NCBI RefSeq assembly: GCF_000737715.1 | Contig: NZ_JPRN01000003.1 | Coordinates: 62,001-126,000 of the forward strand | Reading direction: 5' to 3' | From: Chryseobacterium sp. JM1 | Lineage (GTDB): Bacteria > Bacteroidota > Bacteroidia > Flavobacteriales > Weeksellaceae | Length of the DNA stretch: 64,000 bases | Shown: piece after piece, positions 10,184 through 18,225 of the stretch | How positions within the stretch are numbered: the stretch's first letter is position 1 | How the letters are laid out: the number at the start of each line of letters is the position of its first letter | Notes under the pieces: generated by a model | Told to the model about the DNA's origin: nothing | Databases searched by the model: none | What the model saw: the letters and a program-made list of their open reading frames with translations, nothing else | Translations under genes and position numbers: made by a program

Positions 10184-10447
10184 ATGATGTATTCAAAATC
10201 AACTAAAAGTATGAACGAAAAGAAATTACTCGAACAAAAAGAATGGCAATATTATATTTATGAAGAGGACAGCCGTATTGTACTGTCTGTCCCTATTGCC
10301 AAACCAGCCCCAGGATTCGATATCGTATATACCCTGAACGAATCTGAGAAGGAAAAATACAGGCATACTGGCATCAAAGCCCTTGAAGACAGGATAGAAG
10401 ATATGAAGGTGAACTTTTCAAACTATGAAATGAATTCCTGGAGGTAA
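10184..10447 (+). CDS. Small hypothetical protein
   Basis: An 87-residue protein, third gene of the three-gene run. It may start at the second in-frame ATG (10211, MNEKKLLEQKEW), which removes a leader without obvious function. The middle part (EEDSRIVLSVPIAKPAPGFD) looks like a small beta-sheet protein. It is a plausible partner of its upstream neighbours; function unknown. Confidence 0.65.
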   Translation: MMYSKSTKSMNEKKLLEQKEWQYYIYEEDSRIVLSVPIAKPAPGFDIVYTLNESEKEKYRHTGIKALEDRIEDMKVNFSNYEMNSWR

Positions 10448-10518
10448 TAAGAATTGAATGATTATGTATTCCATCCCCGTGTGGGCCCTTGCTTCTGTAC
10501 TGTTATTCTTGCCAAGGA

Positions 10519-10572
10519 TAAAAAAGACAATCTCCAAAGTCAGGAGAATTCAGAGATTGTATGTATGTTTTT
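10519..10572. terminator. Bidirectional terminator between convergent genes
   Basis: An 8-bp stem (acaatctc/gagattgt) lies between the convergent genes ending at 10447 and 10585. On the minus strand it is followed at once by T6 (plus-strand A-run 10520-10525); on the plus strand a T6 run starts a few bases later. An inner pairing tctcc/ggaga is an alternative. Confidence 0.55.
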
Positions 10573-10584
10573 TAAATAATTCAG

Positions 10585-11136
10585 CTACTTTTTAGGCGCA
10601 TTAAATATTGAATAATATAAAAAGATGGGAAACTTCTCAAACGTTTCTGTTTTACCTATCGTATATTCATCAGGGCCGAATGCCTGGGAGAAATCCAGAA
10701 TGGTAGAGGTTTTTGCCGGAGATACAGCAATCATTTTTACTAAGCTGGTAACTGCTGTTTCAGTTTCGTAGGTGAATAAAAGGGTTTTACGGTCTAAACT
10801 GTATATTTTATAATGATAGATTCGTGCTTTTAGCTGGGTATCAACACCTGTACCATCCAGTTTGGCTTTGTACATTAATTTTTTGGTACCGTCTTCCGTA
10901 ATGTATACATCTGCATTTTTATAGCTGGCATCATAGGTAAAGGTAACCCGATCGTTGGTCTTATAATAATAGCTTATGGCTTTCTCGCCTCCGGCCATCA
11001 CCTGAACTTCAGCATCTTTAGGCATTTCCATCGGCCCGCGTTTTGACGGAGTTGCTGATTTCTTTTTTTGTGCCATTACATTCACTGCGGAGAACAGCAT
11101 TAAAGCTGCTGCTAAAACTAGTTTTGAGTTTTTCAT
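10585..11136 (-). CDS. Hypothetical exported protein
   Basis: A 183-residue protein with a clear signal peptide (MKNSKLVLAAALMLFSAVNVMAQ) and a basic linker, then a beta-rich region with DADVYITEDG-like strands. It is probably periplasmic or surface-associated. No family recognised and no sorting domain. Gene neighbours are convergent (left) and a long non-coding stretch (right), so it is transcribed alone. Confidence 0.75.
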   Translation of the reverse strand: MKNSKLVLAAALMLFSAVNVMAQKKKSATPSKRGPMEMPKDAEVQVMAGGEKAISYYYKTNDRVTFTYDASYKNADVYITEDGTKKLMYKAKLDGTGVDTQLKARIYHYKIYSLDRKTLLFTYETETAVTSLVKMIAVSPAKTSTILDFSQAFGPDEYTIGKTETFEKFPIFLYYSIFNAPKK

Positions 11137-11613
11137 GGTTTTTTTTGCAATGTTAGAGAAAATTATGATTGTAAAAAAAATATATGAATCTTTTTATCGT
11201 ATTGTTTGGGCTGTTAGATGTACGGTTGACTGGTACGGCAGACTTTGTTGTCGTTGGAAGAACGAAACCGTAGAGCGCGAAATATTCCTGCACCCCGTTT
11301 CATAACCTCCTTAGGGGAGTATGATAAGGGACAATAACCCTGTAAATAACGGTCTAAAGCCCGTTTTATAAGCATCCGGGCCCCTGTTCTATAACTGGTT
11401 CTACCCCCTTACCCAAGGGGGTAGAACCGGTTGGGTAAGGGGCTCTCGGTCGTTGAGAAGAGTCTCCGGAGGGTTGGGGAAGTACCCCGGACCCTTTGAA
11501 AGGGGTCTACAGGCTTTGTATTGGGGGTTTGTTAATCTTTGAATGTTTTTCCCGAATATACAAGTTGAGAAGAAAAGCGCTCAAAATTTTCATTTAAATT
11601 TATAATGTAGGAA

Positions 11614-11643
11614 TGGGCAACGAGCGTGACGCTCGCGCCAGCG
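11614..11643. repeat. Dispersed intergenic repeat, copy 1
   Basis: 30 bases built around a small hairpin (cgagcg tga cgctcg). A copy with 25 of 30 identical bases is at 14709-14738, also between genes. Confidence 0.55.
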
Positions 11644-11743
11644 AGGGAAACCAGATATTACAAGATCCTGCTTTAGTGCATAATGTAAGTTTTAGAAAAT
11701 ATTTGGTAGCATTGTAGATTTGCTTTTGGAAAAGGCTTTTTGT

Positions 11744-11751
11744 TATATTTG
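11744..11751 (+). promoter_or_regulatory. Bacteroidetes -7 promoter element
   Basis: TATATTTG fits the Bacteroidetes TAnnTTTG consensus and ends 18 bases before the ATG of the putAbiC-like gene. No convincing -33 element was singled out. Confidence 0.5.
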
Positions 11752-11769
11752 CTGTGAAACTAATGTTAC

Positions 11770-12570
11770 ATGAAAAAAATTAAACAGCAAAGGGATTATA
11801 TATGGTTATTTGCAACACTAGCTGTTGTTTTGATTGTATCTGTAATGGGATCAACTTTTTACTTTGCAAATGACAGTAAGGATCGTGGAACTTTCGGAGA
11901 TATGTTTGGAGGAGCTAACGCTTTATTTACAGGATTGTCTTTCGTGGGCCTTATCGTTACAATTCTCTTACAACGAAAAGACTTGAATATTCAACGAATG
12001 GAGCTCCAAAAACAAACTGATTCAATTCATAAGCAAAATTTTGAAAGTACATTTTTCCAACTTCTTTCAATGTTTAATTCTATAACTAACACGATGGAGG
12101 TCAATTATGGGGATGAAGTTTACAAAGGTAGAAGAGCGATTATTGAAATGAATAATACTCTAAATTTAATCATTGAAAAAATGGCTTATGGTGATAAAAT
12201 TATGTCTGAAAAGATTTTAAAAGAAGCTGTGAAGAATCTTGATAAAAATGCAATAATGACTGCTTATATTGATTTTTACAATCTTCACAAAGAGTTCATT
12301 GCTCATTATTTTAGAAGTTTTTATCATATCGTCAAATTTATTCATGTAACAGAAGATATTGATAAAAAATTTTATATTTCAATTGCAAGATCACAACTTT
12401 CTAGCATTGAATTAGTATTATTCTTTTACAATGGTGTTTCTCCAAGGGGATTGAGAAAATTCCGACCACTAATAAATCAATATGGACTTTTAAAAGGCTT
12501 AGACTTCACCTTAATGCCAAATACAATATTACAATCAGAATACGATAAGACAGCATTTTACTTACCATAA
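11770..12570 (+). CDS. putAbiC-like phage abortive infection protein
   Basis: A 266-residue protein with two N-terminal membrane helices (residues about 12-32 and 48-70) flanking FGDMFGGANALFTGLSF. A charged coiled segment (RMELQKQTDSIHKQNFE) and a helical domain STFFQLLSMFNSI follow. This order and wording fit the Pfam putAbiC family, putative membrane-anchored abortive-infection proteins related in name to lactococcal AbiC. The inferred role is phage defence at the inner membrane. It is a single gene with its own promoter-like element. The assignment comes from family recognition; the phage target is unknown. Confidence 0.75.
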   Translation: MKKIKQQRDYIWLFATLAVVLIVSVMGSTFYFANDSKDRGTFGDMFGGANALFTGLSFVGLIVTILLQRKDLNIQRMELQKQTDSIHKQNFESTFFQLLSMFNSITNTMEVNYGDEVYKGRRAIIEMNNTLNLIIEKMAYGDKIMSEKILKEAVKNLDKNAIMTAYIDFYNLHKEFIAHYFRSFYHIVKFIHVTEDIDKKFYISIARSQLSSIELVLFFYNGVSPRGLRKFRPLINQYGLLKGLDFTLMPNTILQSEYDKTAFYLP

Positions 12571-12577
12571 ATAACCC

Positions 12578-12952
12578 TTAATTGGGACTATTCTTTTGTA
12601 CGTAAGGATTGAAATATCCATTTCTATAAGATGTTAATTTCTTAATTGAATTGTTTATGCTATCAATTGTTGTTTGTTCCAATTCATAACTTATAGATTT
12701 TCCATTTTTCATTAAATTACCCGAAATAAATTCGGTAAGAATATGGGGAGAAACATTATTGTAAATGATTGCGCTTGTAACAAACTGTATTTTGGCCTGC
12801 CGATCGGAGTCTGCATTAATGTCTACATTTGTTTTTGAAATACTTCCAATCATATTTGGAGGAATTGTTGTCTTATAAACGATTTCTCCTTCATATTTAT
12901 CTTCACATGAGTAAGTCAAAGCAAGAACAAATGTTAATATTAGTTTTTTCAT
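12578..12952 (-). CDS. Hypothetical lipoprotein
   Basis: I place the start at ATG 12952 (MKKLILTFVLALTYSCEDKYEG), which gives a lipoprotein signal with lipobox ending at Cys16; the longer frame begins 27 bases earlier without such a signal. The mature protein is about 109 residues, beta-rich, with no recognised domain. It converges on the putAbiC-like gene with only 7 bases between the two stops. It is probably membrane-anchored in the periplasm or on the outer membrane; role unknown. Confidence 0.7.
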   Translation of the reverse strand: MKKLILTFVLALTYSCEDKYEGEIVYKTTIPPNMIGSISKTNVDINADSDRQAKIQFVTSAIIYNNVSPHILTEFISGNLMKNGKSISYELEQTTIDSINNSIKKLTSYRNGYFNPYVQKNSPN

Positions 12953-13115
12953 GTATTTAATTCTACTCAAAGGAAGCAAATTCTTACATACAATAATTAG
13001 GGGAATCCGTAGCTATTTGAAAATAGTTAATTCTTTTCTTTAAGTGCGAAGAAAAGATTTTGTAATCCGTGGATGTATTTTTTTTCTAATCATCGTAGTC
13101 TTCCAATTTTACTAG

Positions 13116-13364
13116 CTATTTAAATAAAGGATCATTAAAAAATTCTTGTAATGTAATTTTTAAAAGTGTACAAAATCTTTTGATGGTGTAAATGGTCACC
13201 CCTCTTTCACTTTCAAAACTTTCCCATCGGTTTACTTGTTGTCTGTCAATATCATGGAGTTTGGCAAAATCACTTTGATTCAATCCGGTAGATGCTCTCA
13301 GATCAACTAATCTTTGAGTTATTTTATTTCTAAGTTCAATATCGTCTTTGCTAAGGCTACTCAT
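13116..13364 (-). CDS. XRE-family transcriptional regulator
   Basis: An 82-residue single-domain DNA-binding protein. The HTH_3/Cro-type fold is clear: RLVDLRASTGLNQSDFAKLH, then DIDRQQVNRWES as recognition helix region, and FCTLLKITLQEFFND closing the domain. It lies divergent to a -7 promoter element (13431-13438) that drives the strand carrying the large nested hairpin at 13508-13617, so it may control that transcript. Small stand-alone XRE proteins also serve as phage or toxin-antitoxin regulators. Confidence 0.85.
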   Translation of the reverse strand: MSSLSKDDIELRNKITQRLVDLRASTGLNQSDFAKLHDIDRQQVNRWESFESERGVTIYTIKRFCTLLKITLQEFFNDPLFK

Positions 13365-13430
13365 GTAACAATTTTAAAATATTTGATAAAAACATTTGTA
13401 ATCCATTTGGTTTACATTGTGATTTTTGTA

Positions 13431-13438
13431 TATATTTG
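13431..13438 (+). promoter_or_regulatory. Bacteroidetes -7 promoter element
   Basis: TATATTTG, matching TAnnTTTG, points away from the XRE gene into a stretch with no long reading frame, so the expected transcript (from about 13445) would be non-coding or have a long leader. Confidence 0.5.
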
Positions 13439-13507
13439 GAAAACATTACTTATTAAAGTAATTTTGCGATACTTCAAAGAAATATAGAAGCTATTGCTTA
13501 GAACCTT

Positions 13508-13617
13508 GCTTTTGAAAACTGGTAATTTTTATGCACGCAAGAGGATAAGTAAGTTGGCTCACGACCTAGGCGTGGGCTCTCTTATCTGTGTGCAGGGTAT
13601 ACCAGTACCTCAAAAGC
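13508..13617 (+). ncRNA. Candidate structured RNA: nested five-helix hairpin
   Basis: Five helices nest one inside the other in 110 bases. P1 is gcttttga/tcaaaagc (13508-13515, 13610-13617); P2 is actggta/taccagt (13518-13524, 13600-13606). P3 is gcacgca/tgtgtgc (13533-13539, 13587-13593, one G-U pair); P4 is gataag/cttatc (13544-13549, 13581-13586). P5 is ggctcacg/cgtgggct (13556-13563, 13571-13578, two G-U pairs) with loop acctagg. A promoter element lies upstream on the same strand and no gene overlaps. It could be an sRNA, a leader of the gene at 14138, or a folded single-strand DNA site. I cannot name an Rfam family. Confidence 0.5.
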
Positions 13618-14137
13618 GGATATTGTAGAGTCCCATGCCGTTTTTATTTTCATGCTGTTCTGCTTGTCTACAATCACTTTTTCTAAGCCCGCTTTACAAA
13701 GTATCATGATACGTTACAATGGGGTGTACAATCCATTGCGGCTTTAGGGCTTTCAGAAAAACACAAATTCTATCATATTCATTTTTGGTTTGTTTGGGCA
13801 GGAAGTTCCGGCAAATGATCGGGACTTCCTCCTTTACAGCCAACAAAAAACAGTATAAGAGGGACATTTAGTATTTAGCTATAGAAGAATTAACATACAT
13901 CTCAGCGTACAGCCGTATATTGAAAGTTGGAGCTGTGTTTTATCTATACAACCCATTAAAATATAAACCATTAAGAAGCATGAAGGTTTTAAGATACGTC
14001 AAGTTCCATCAAGATGGATGAAGCAGCTCGCTAAATAAATAGCTTCAGCTATGATCTTAATGATTCTTAACCACTTAAAAAGCCTTAATGGTAAAAAAAT
14101 CACATTTATTTTTATCACTTACATAAAATACAAACTC
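13618..14137. other. Non-coding stretch after the hairpin
   Basis: No convincing gene in 520 bases. Short frames in several phases read like protein fragments (for example SIAALGLSEKHKFYHIHFWF near 13730-13790) but are cut by stops, so an eroded gene is possible. An imperfect inverted repeat (ggaagttcc near 13801 with gggacttcc near 13820) is present. Confidence 0.4.
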
Positions 14138-14671
14138 ATGAATAAGAACAGAACATACTTTGATACCCGGTTTTGGGCAGTTCGCAGAAAGCATTCCGGA
14201 GTACAGCTCATGGAGACCTTTTTTCAGTTCAATGATCTGGCTGCCTCTAAAAAGAGATTAATCAGTATTATGCATTACGCGGTAAAAAGGGATAGCCGGA
14301 TCAAAGAAGATCCGTCAGTGATCTTTCAGTTTCGGCAGGCTATCCAGTCGTTTATCCGGGCAGGGTATCTCATCACACTGAAGGAAAAGAAATGGACAGC
14401 CAATAATCAGTTAGAAGATGTCTCTCCATTGGCTCTTGGATTGCTTTCAGAGAAGGAATACCAAAATCCTCTGTTGGTCTTTAAAAAAGCATTCAGAGAA
14501 TACAGCGTACAGGAATTTGATTATTTTATGTCCGGAATGGTGTACTTTTCACTGGGAGTCTACGATAATCTGCCGGAAAGGAATATCATTAGTCCATACA
14601 TTCATCTGACTAAAATGCTGGATGCTGCACATCTAATTGTGGAAAGGAGAGGGAAGAAGTACAACTCATGA
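14138..14671 (+). CDS. Hypothetical protein
   Basis: 177 residues from ATG 14138 (MNKNRTYFDTRFWAVRRKHS); the longer frame starting at 14051 runs through AT-rich leader and is less likely. The protein is soluble, basic at the N-terminus and mostly helical (QFRQAIQSFIRAGYLITLKEK, SEKEYQNPLLVFKKAFREY). No domain recognised. It lies downstream of the nested hairpin and XRE gene, and a dispersed repeat follows it at 14709. Confidence 0.7.
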   Translation: MNKNRTYFDTRFWAVRRKHSGVQLMETFFQFNDLAASKKRLISIMHYAVKRDSRIKEDPSVIFQFRQAIQSFIRAGYLITLKEKKWTANNQLEDVSPLALGLLSEKEYQNPLLVFKKAFREYSVQEFDYFMSGMVYFSLGVYDNLPERNIISPYIHLTKMLDAAHLIVERRGKKYNS

Positions 14672-14708
14672 ATAGAAGTTTCAATAACGCAATGGTTTAA
14701 TGTAATAG

Positions 14709-14738
14709 TGGGCAGCAAGCTTGACGCTCGTGCCAACG
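14709..14738. repeat. Dispersed intergenic repeat, copy 2
   Basis: Matches 25 of 30 bases of the copy at 11614-11643. Here the hairpin is weakened by substitutions (caagc tt gacgctcg). Confidence 0.5.
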
Positions 14739-14801
14739 GAGAGGGTTTGCAATAGCATTGCATACGCTCTTTATCTAGCTTTGTTCTGAAACAAAAGCGC
14801 T

Positions 14802-15506
14802 ATGAAAAATTATCTTAAAGAAACAGATATCCTTGACTACTCAAATCCTTCCATACAAAAGCTGTTGGAGCAAAGAAGGTGGGGAAATTTAGACCCTGTT
14901 TCCAAAGTGAAAGCCATTTATAATTTTGTAAGGGATGAAATAAAATTTGGCTATAACATTTCTGATGATATTCCCGCATCGCAAATACTGAAAGACGGTT
15001 ACGGACAATGCAATACAAAAGCAACTTTACTCATGACTTTATTAAGAGCAGCAGGAGTGCCCAACCGTATTCACGGTTTTACCATTGATAAGGCATTACA
15101 GAAAGGAGCAATTACGGGTATTTGGTATAGATTTTCACCAAAAAATATCTTACACAGCTGGGTTGAAGTATGGATCAATGAACAATGGTATTTCTTAGAG
15201 GGTGTGATTTTAGACAAACCTTATCTCACAAAATTACAGGAACAGAATAATGATTGTAAAACTACTTTTTGCGGTTTCGGAGTTTATACAGACAATTTTG
15301 AAAATCCCCCCATCGAATGGAATAACAACAATACGTTTATTCAGGATAAAGGGATCAATCAGGATTTTGGGGTATTTGATACGCCCGATGAATTGTATTC
15401 AAAACATCAGCAAAAGCTCAACGCTTTCAAACGCTTTATTTTCCGGAATATTGTTAGACATATCATGAATAGGAACGTAGAAAGGATAAGAAACCGAAAG
15501 CAGTAA
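14802..15506 (+). CDS. Transglutaminase-like domain protein
   Basis: A 234-residue protein with the transglutaminase/protease-like core. YGQCNTKATLLMTLLRAAGVP holds the catalytic Cys (about residue 69), LHSWVEVWINEQWYFLEGVILD holds the His and the Asp. No signal peptide is seen, so it is probably cytosolic. Family members act as cysteine proteases or amidases more often than as cross-linkers; the substrate is unknown. The C-terminus is basic (NVERIRNRKQ) and may bind nucleic acid or be disordered. It converges on the last gene of the VgrG island. Confidence 0.85.
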   Translation: MKNYLKETDILDYSNPSIQKLLEQRRWGNLDPVSKVKAIYNFVRDEIKFGYNISDDIPASQILKDGYGQCNTKATLLMTLLRAAGVPNRIHGFTIDKALQKGAITGIWYRFSPKNILHSWVEVWINEQWYFLEGVILDKPYLTKLQEQNNDCKTTFCGFGVYTDNFENPPIEWNNNNTFIQDKGINQDFGVFDTPDELYSKHQQKLNAFKRFIFRNIVRHIMNRNVERIRNRKQ

Positions 15507-15522
15507 AAAAACCAGACATTCG

Positions 15523-16476
15523 TTAATGAACTTCCCGTTTTTCTAACATCCCTTCTTTATACATTTCAGTATAGATCAATGATCCTTTCTTCCTTGTATT
15601 GAACAGAGGTTCTCCGGTTTCTTCACTGTATTTTTGCAGTAATTTGTAAAATTTCCATGTTCCGGCGGGTAAACCATTTTTATATTCGGCTTCCAGATAA
15701 GTGTATGGATCTGTAAATTCCGGATGTTTTTGTAAATCCATAGACCCGTTTGATTTCGATTCTATCCATTTTCCTTCTTTTTGATGATTTTTCACCAGAC
15801 CCTGTTCTTCATCATTTTTAAAAGGACCATCTTTATCAAAGTATCTGGCAAATTTTCCGGAGGGAAGAATCTGGTATTGATGTAAAGGTTTTAATTGAAA
15901 AGGATTTTCGGTCAACTCATAATCCTGTAGAGAAATGATGTAATTTTTATCGATATTAAATAGGGTATAGTTGGCAAATCCCATTTCACCCTGATGATTC
16001 AGATAGATTCTCTTCATATCAATCAGCTTACCGTCTTTGGTTGAAACTAAATACATTTTTTCAATGAACGGATCGGTGTAACGCACGGTATTATAGACGG
16101 CCATAAAGTACACTGAGAAATCTTTGTAACACAGAAAATGAGAGGATATTTTAATGTGGTCATACTTTTCATTGACAGTACTGCTGAATGGCAGGAAGAC
16201 ATCATATTCTTCAGGAAGTGATACAAGATCTTTTTTTATTACTTTTTCAAATTGTAATGCATTGAATTCTTTCAGCTTATTTTTATCTTCTATGGCAGAC
16301 AGAATGGAGTCCACGGTTAATCGTTTTGAAATATCCGAATATCCAAATGGCAACGTGATACAGTCAGCCTTATTGGTGTTAAAAGAAAACGATCCTTTAT
16401 CCGTTGAATGTACTTCTGTTTCTATCACCTTATTTTCTGTCTGTGCTTTGCTATAACAGGAGAAAAGGAAAAACAA
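15523..16476 (-). CDS. Hypothetical exported protein, possible immunity of the M15-type effector
   Basis: 317 residues in the frame starting at TTG 16476 (read as MFFLFSCYSKAQ). The frame stays open upstream and adds more of a hydrophobic signal (LISLFFSSLFFLFSC) but offers no ATG, so the start is uncertain. It is exported, either as a lipoprotein at the Cys or cleaved at KAQ. The mature part has beta-rich repeats, and the C-terminus has MORN-like lines (LVKNHQKEGKWIES, YKNGLPAGTWKFYKL). It is the last gene of the VgrG island, 26 bases after the M15-type protein. By position it may be the periplasmic immunity protein for that effector; this is inference. Confidence 0.7.
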   Translation of the reverse strand: MFFLFSCYSKAQTENKVIETEVHSTDKGSFSFNTNKADCITLPFGYSDISKRLTVDSILSAIEDKNKLKEFNALQFEKVIKKDLVSLPEEYDVFLPFSSTVNEKYDHIKISSHFLCYKDFSVYFMAVYNTVRYTDPFIEKMYLVSTKDGKLIDMKRIYLNHQGEMGFANYTLFNIDKNYIISLQDYELTENPFQLKPLHQYQILPSGKFARYFDKDGPFKNDEEQGLVKNHQKEGKWIESKSNGSMDLQKHPEFTDPYTYLEAEYKNGLPAGTWKFYKLLQKYSEETGEPLFNTRKKGSLIYTEMYKEGMLEKREVH

Positions 16477-16502
16477 ACTGCTGAAAAAAAGCGATATTAA
16501 TT

Positions 16503-18095
16503 TTAAACATAGATATCTGATATTTGAGCAAAACCATGAATATGTAAATGATTATTATGTCTTGGTGTAGCGGTGTGGATCGTGTGAGGCAACCGTGTAT
16601 TAGCATTGTCTGCCGTACTGGCATTTGCGGTGTTAGAGAAGTTTTCTGACCGGCCTAATATAAATCCAAAATCATAGAGAATATTCCGGAGAATCACCGC
16701 ATTATCATAATCAAAATTGGCTGCAGAAAGGATGGTATTGGTCCCATTTTCCTGAGTCGTTAATAAATTCAGATCTCCCGCTTCTCCGTTCACGTGTTCT
16801 GCGCTGGGATAGCACGACGCATCAGAATAAGAAAACCCCTGAGATACAATATAATGATTGTGCCCTTCCTGTCTGAATTGCGCCAATGACCCTAAGAAAC
16901 CTGCAAATAGATCCGGCTGAATACTTCTTCTTCTCGTATGCTGAAATCCATACCGGATGATAACTCCATTCTGATTATAATTGAACGCTTCAAATATCTG
17001 GGGTCCCACACCTGCATTCGCTAAAATATCCATATCGACTAAGTCTACATTTCCCGGCTGATTGGCGTACCATTTATCGGTGGCTCCATCGCCCAGGGTT
17101 CCGTTAGCATACACCAGTAACTGATGAGCGTCAATCTGTTCTCCGGCGGCTCTGTTCGCGGTAAAATCTATGGTTTGTGAAAGAGCTCCTCTTTGGGCCA
17201 GCGGCGGAATGGTATTGACTCTTCTTTTTCGGGTTACACTTTCTTTCGTTCGGGCACAGATCCTGTGTTCATTATCGTTTTGGTCGTAGTAAAAGAAGAT
17301 CACTTCAGTAGAGTGGGCATTCACAACTTTCTGTATCCGTCTTCTTCTCGATGGATTTGTACTGATCTCCGGCAGCGTATTGTACGTATTGCTGCCATGA
17401 TGAATGTTGTATATATTTTTATTAACGACTCTGAATCTTCCTGTATCATCATTTAAGAAAATACCGGCTCCGTTTACTTCTTCCTGTCCGTCTTTATAAG
17501 CACAGGCATTATTATCCGTTCTTTCTACGGCCACTTCCAGATTAATACTTCCATTTGCGAGCCTTCTGGTCCAGTCATCAAAAGTAGCTCTTCCATCCGG
17601 TCTGAGCTGCAGCTTAATAATAGCTTTGTTAATATGGTCAGCCTGTAAATTGGTGTAATGAGCATGGCTGCCGTCTCTGTTGTTAAGAGCATCAAAATTT
17701 CCTACCTGTACCGTGAACAGCCTCTGTACTTCATACCGGTCAGGAGATACAAAACGCATAAGCTGCAATGTATCTGTATTTTCTGTCATAGTATTGGCTG
17801 AAGGTCTTATCACTGCATCTATACTCAAGGTCTGCATATTGCTGGTCTCCATGATCAGATACACCGTTTTTCCCAATATGGAATCGTATGGAATATTTTG
17901 ATTTTGATGATCCTGTTGCACGTGAGCAGAATCAATTTTTGTAAAACTGACTCTTGTTCCATTGTCGGTTGTTACTTTTCTGGCAAAATAAACGGCACTG
18001 ATACGCTGCAATGAATCATCGGGAGTATCCGGAGCCAATGGACCATTTAAGGTTTGCGTCTGCCCTGTGTCTGTTATGGTAATACGTGTCGCCAT
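16503..18095 (-). CDS. Probable type VI effector with M15-type peptidase signature
   Basis: A 530-residue protein without signal peptide. The N-terminal three quarters are beta-rich with no named family. The last 110 residues carry SAEHVNGEAGDLNLL followed by HNNHLHIHG near residues 513-521. This is the SxxHxxGxAxDL plus HxH pattern of M15/VanY-type zinc D,D-carboxypeptidases and related endolysins: His and Asp of the first motif and the last His as metal ligands. I infer a peptidoglycan-cleaving effector delivered with the VgrG upstream. The N-terminus shares a short AVYFARKV-like line with the 557-residue protein of the same cluster (KIYFAKQV). The presumed immunity gene follows. The metal-site assignment is by motif only. 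Confidence 0.7.
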   Translation of the reverse strand: MATRITITDTGQTQTLNGPLAPDTPDDSLQRISAVYFARKVTTDNGTRVSFTKIDSAHVQQDHQNQNIPYDSILGKTVYLIMETSNMQTLSIDAVIRPSANTMTENTDTLQLMRFVSPDRYEVQRLFTVQVGNFDALNNRDGSHAHYTNLQADHINKAIIKLQLRPDGRATFDDWTRRLANGSINLEVAVERTDNNACAYKDGQEEVNGAGIFLNDDTGRFRVVNKNIYNIHHGSNTYNTLPEISTNPSRRRRIQKVVNAHSTEVIFFYYDQNDNEHRICARTKESVTRKRRVNTIPPLAQRGALSQTIDFTANRAAGEQIDAHQLLVYANGTLGDGATDKWYANQPGNVDLVDMDILANAGVGPQIFEAFNYNQNGVIIRYGFQHTRRRSIQPDLFAGFLGSLAQFRQEGHNHYIVSQGFSYSDASCYPSAEHVNGEAGDLNLLTTQENGTNTILSAANFDYDNAVILRNILYDFGFILGRSENFSNTANASTADNANTRLPHTIHTATPRHNNHLHIHGFAQISDIYV

Positions 18096-18225
18096 TTTAA
18101 GATTTTTCTTTTTTAATATTTCCTGATGAGGATGATCTGTGATTTTATTTTTATTACATGAGAAGGCTTAAGCCACCAAATTTTTCATTCAGCTAGTCTT
18201 GCTTTTCTTCAATCCATCTTATTTT

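Larger units (their letters stand above)
11137..11769. other. 630-base intergenic region with palindromes
   Basis: No gene was found. Bases 11217-11530 are clearly richer in G+C than the neighbouring genes. They contain an 18-bp near-perfect inverted repeat (11393-11410 with 11415-11432, 4-nt loop). This overlaps a second inverted repeat (11405-11416 with 11431-11442), so the two structures exclude each other. A dispersed hairpin motif follows at 11614-11643. Confidence 0.6.

Noticed and set aside
13508..13617. Integron attC site
   Set aside because: The long imperfect hairpin resembles one in outline, but no RYYYAAC/GTTRRRY core sites are present and there is no integrase nearby.
13650..13860. 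A gene in the stretch after the nested hairpin
   Set aside because: All three plus frames are interrupted within 50 codons. Fragments look protein-like, but no continuous frame or start exists.
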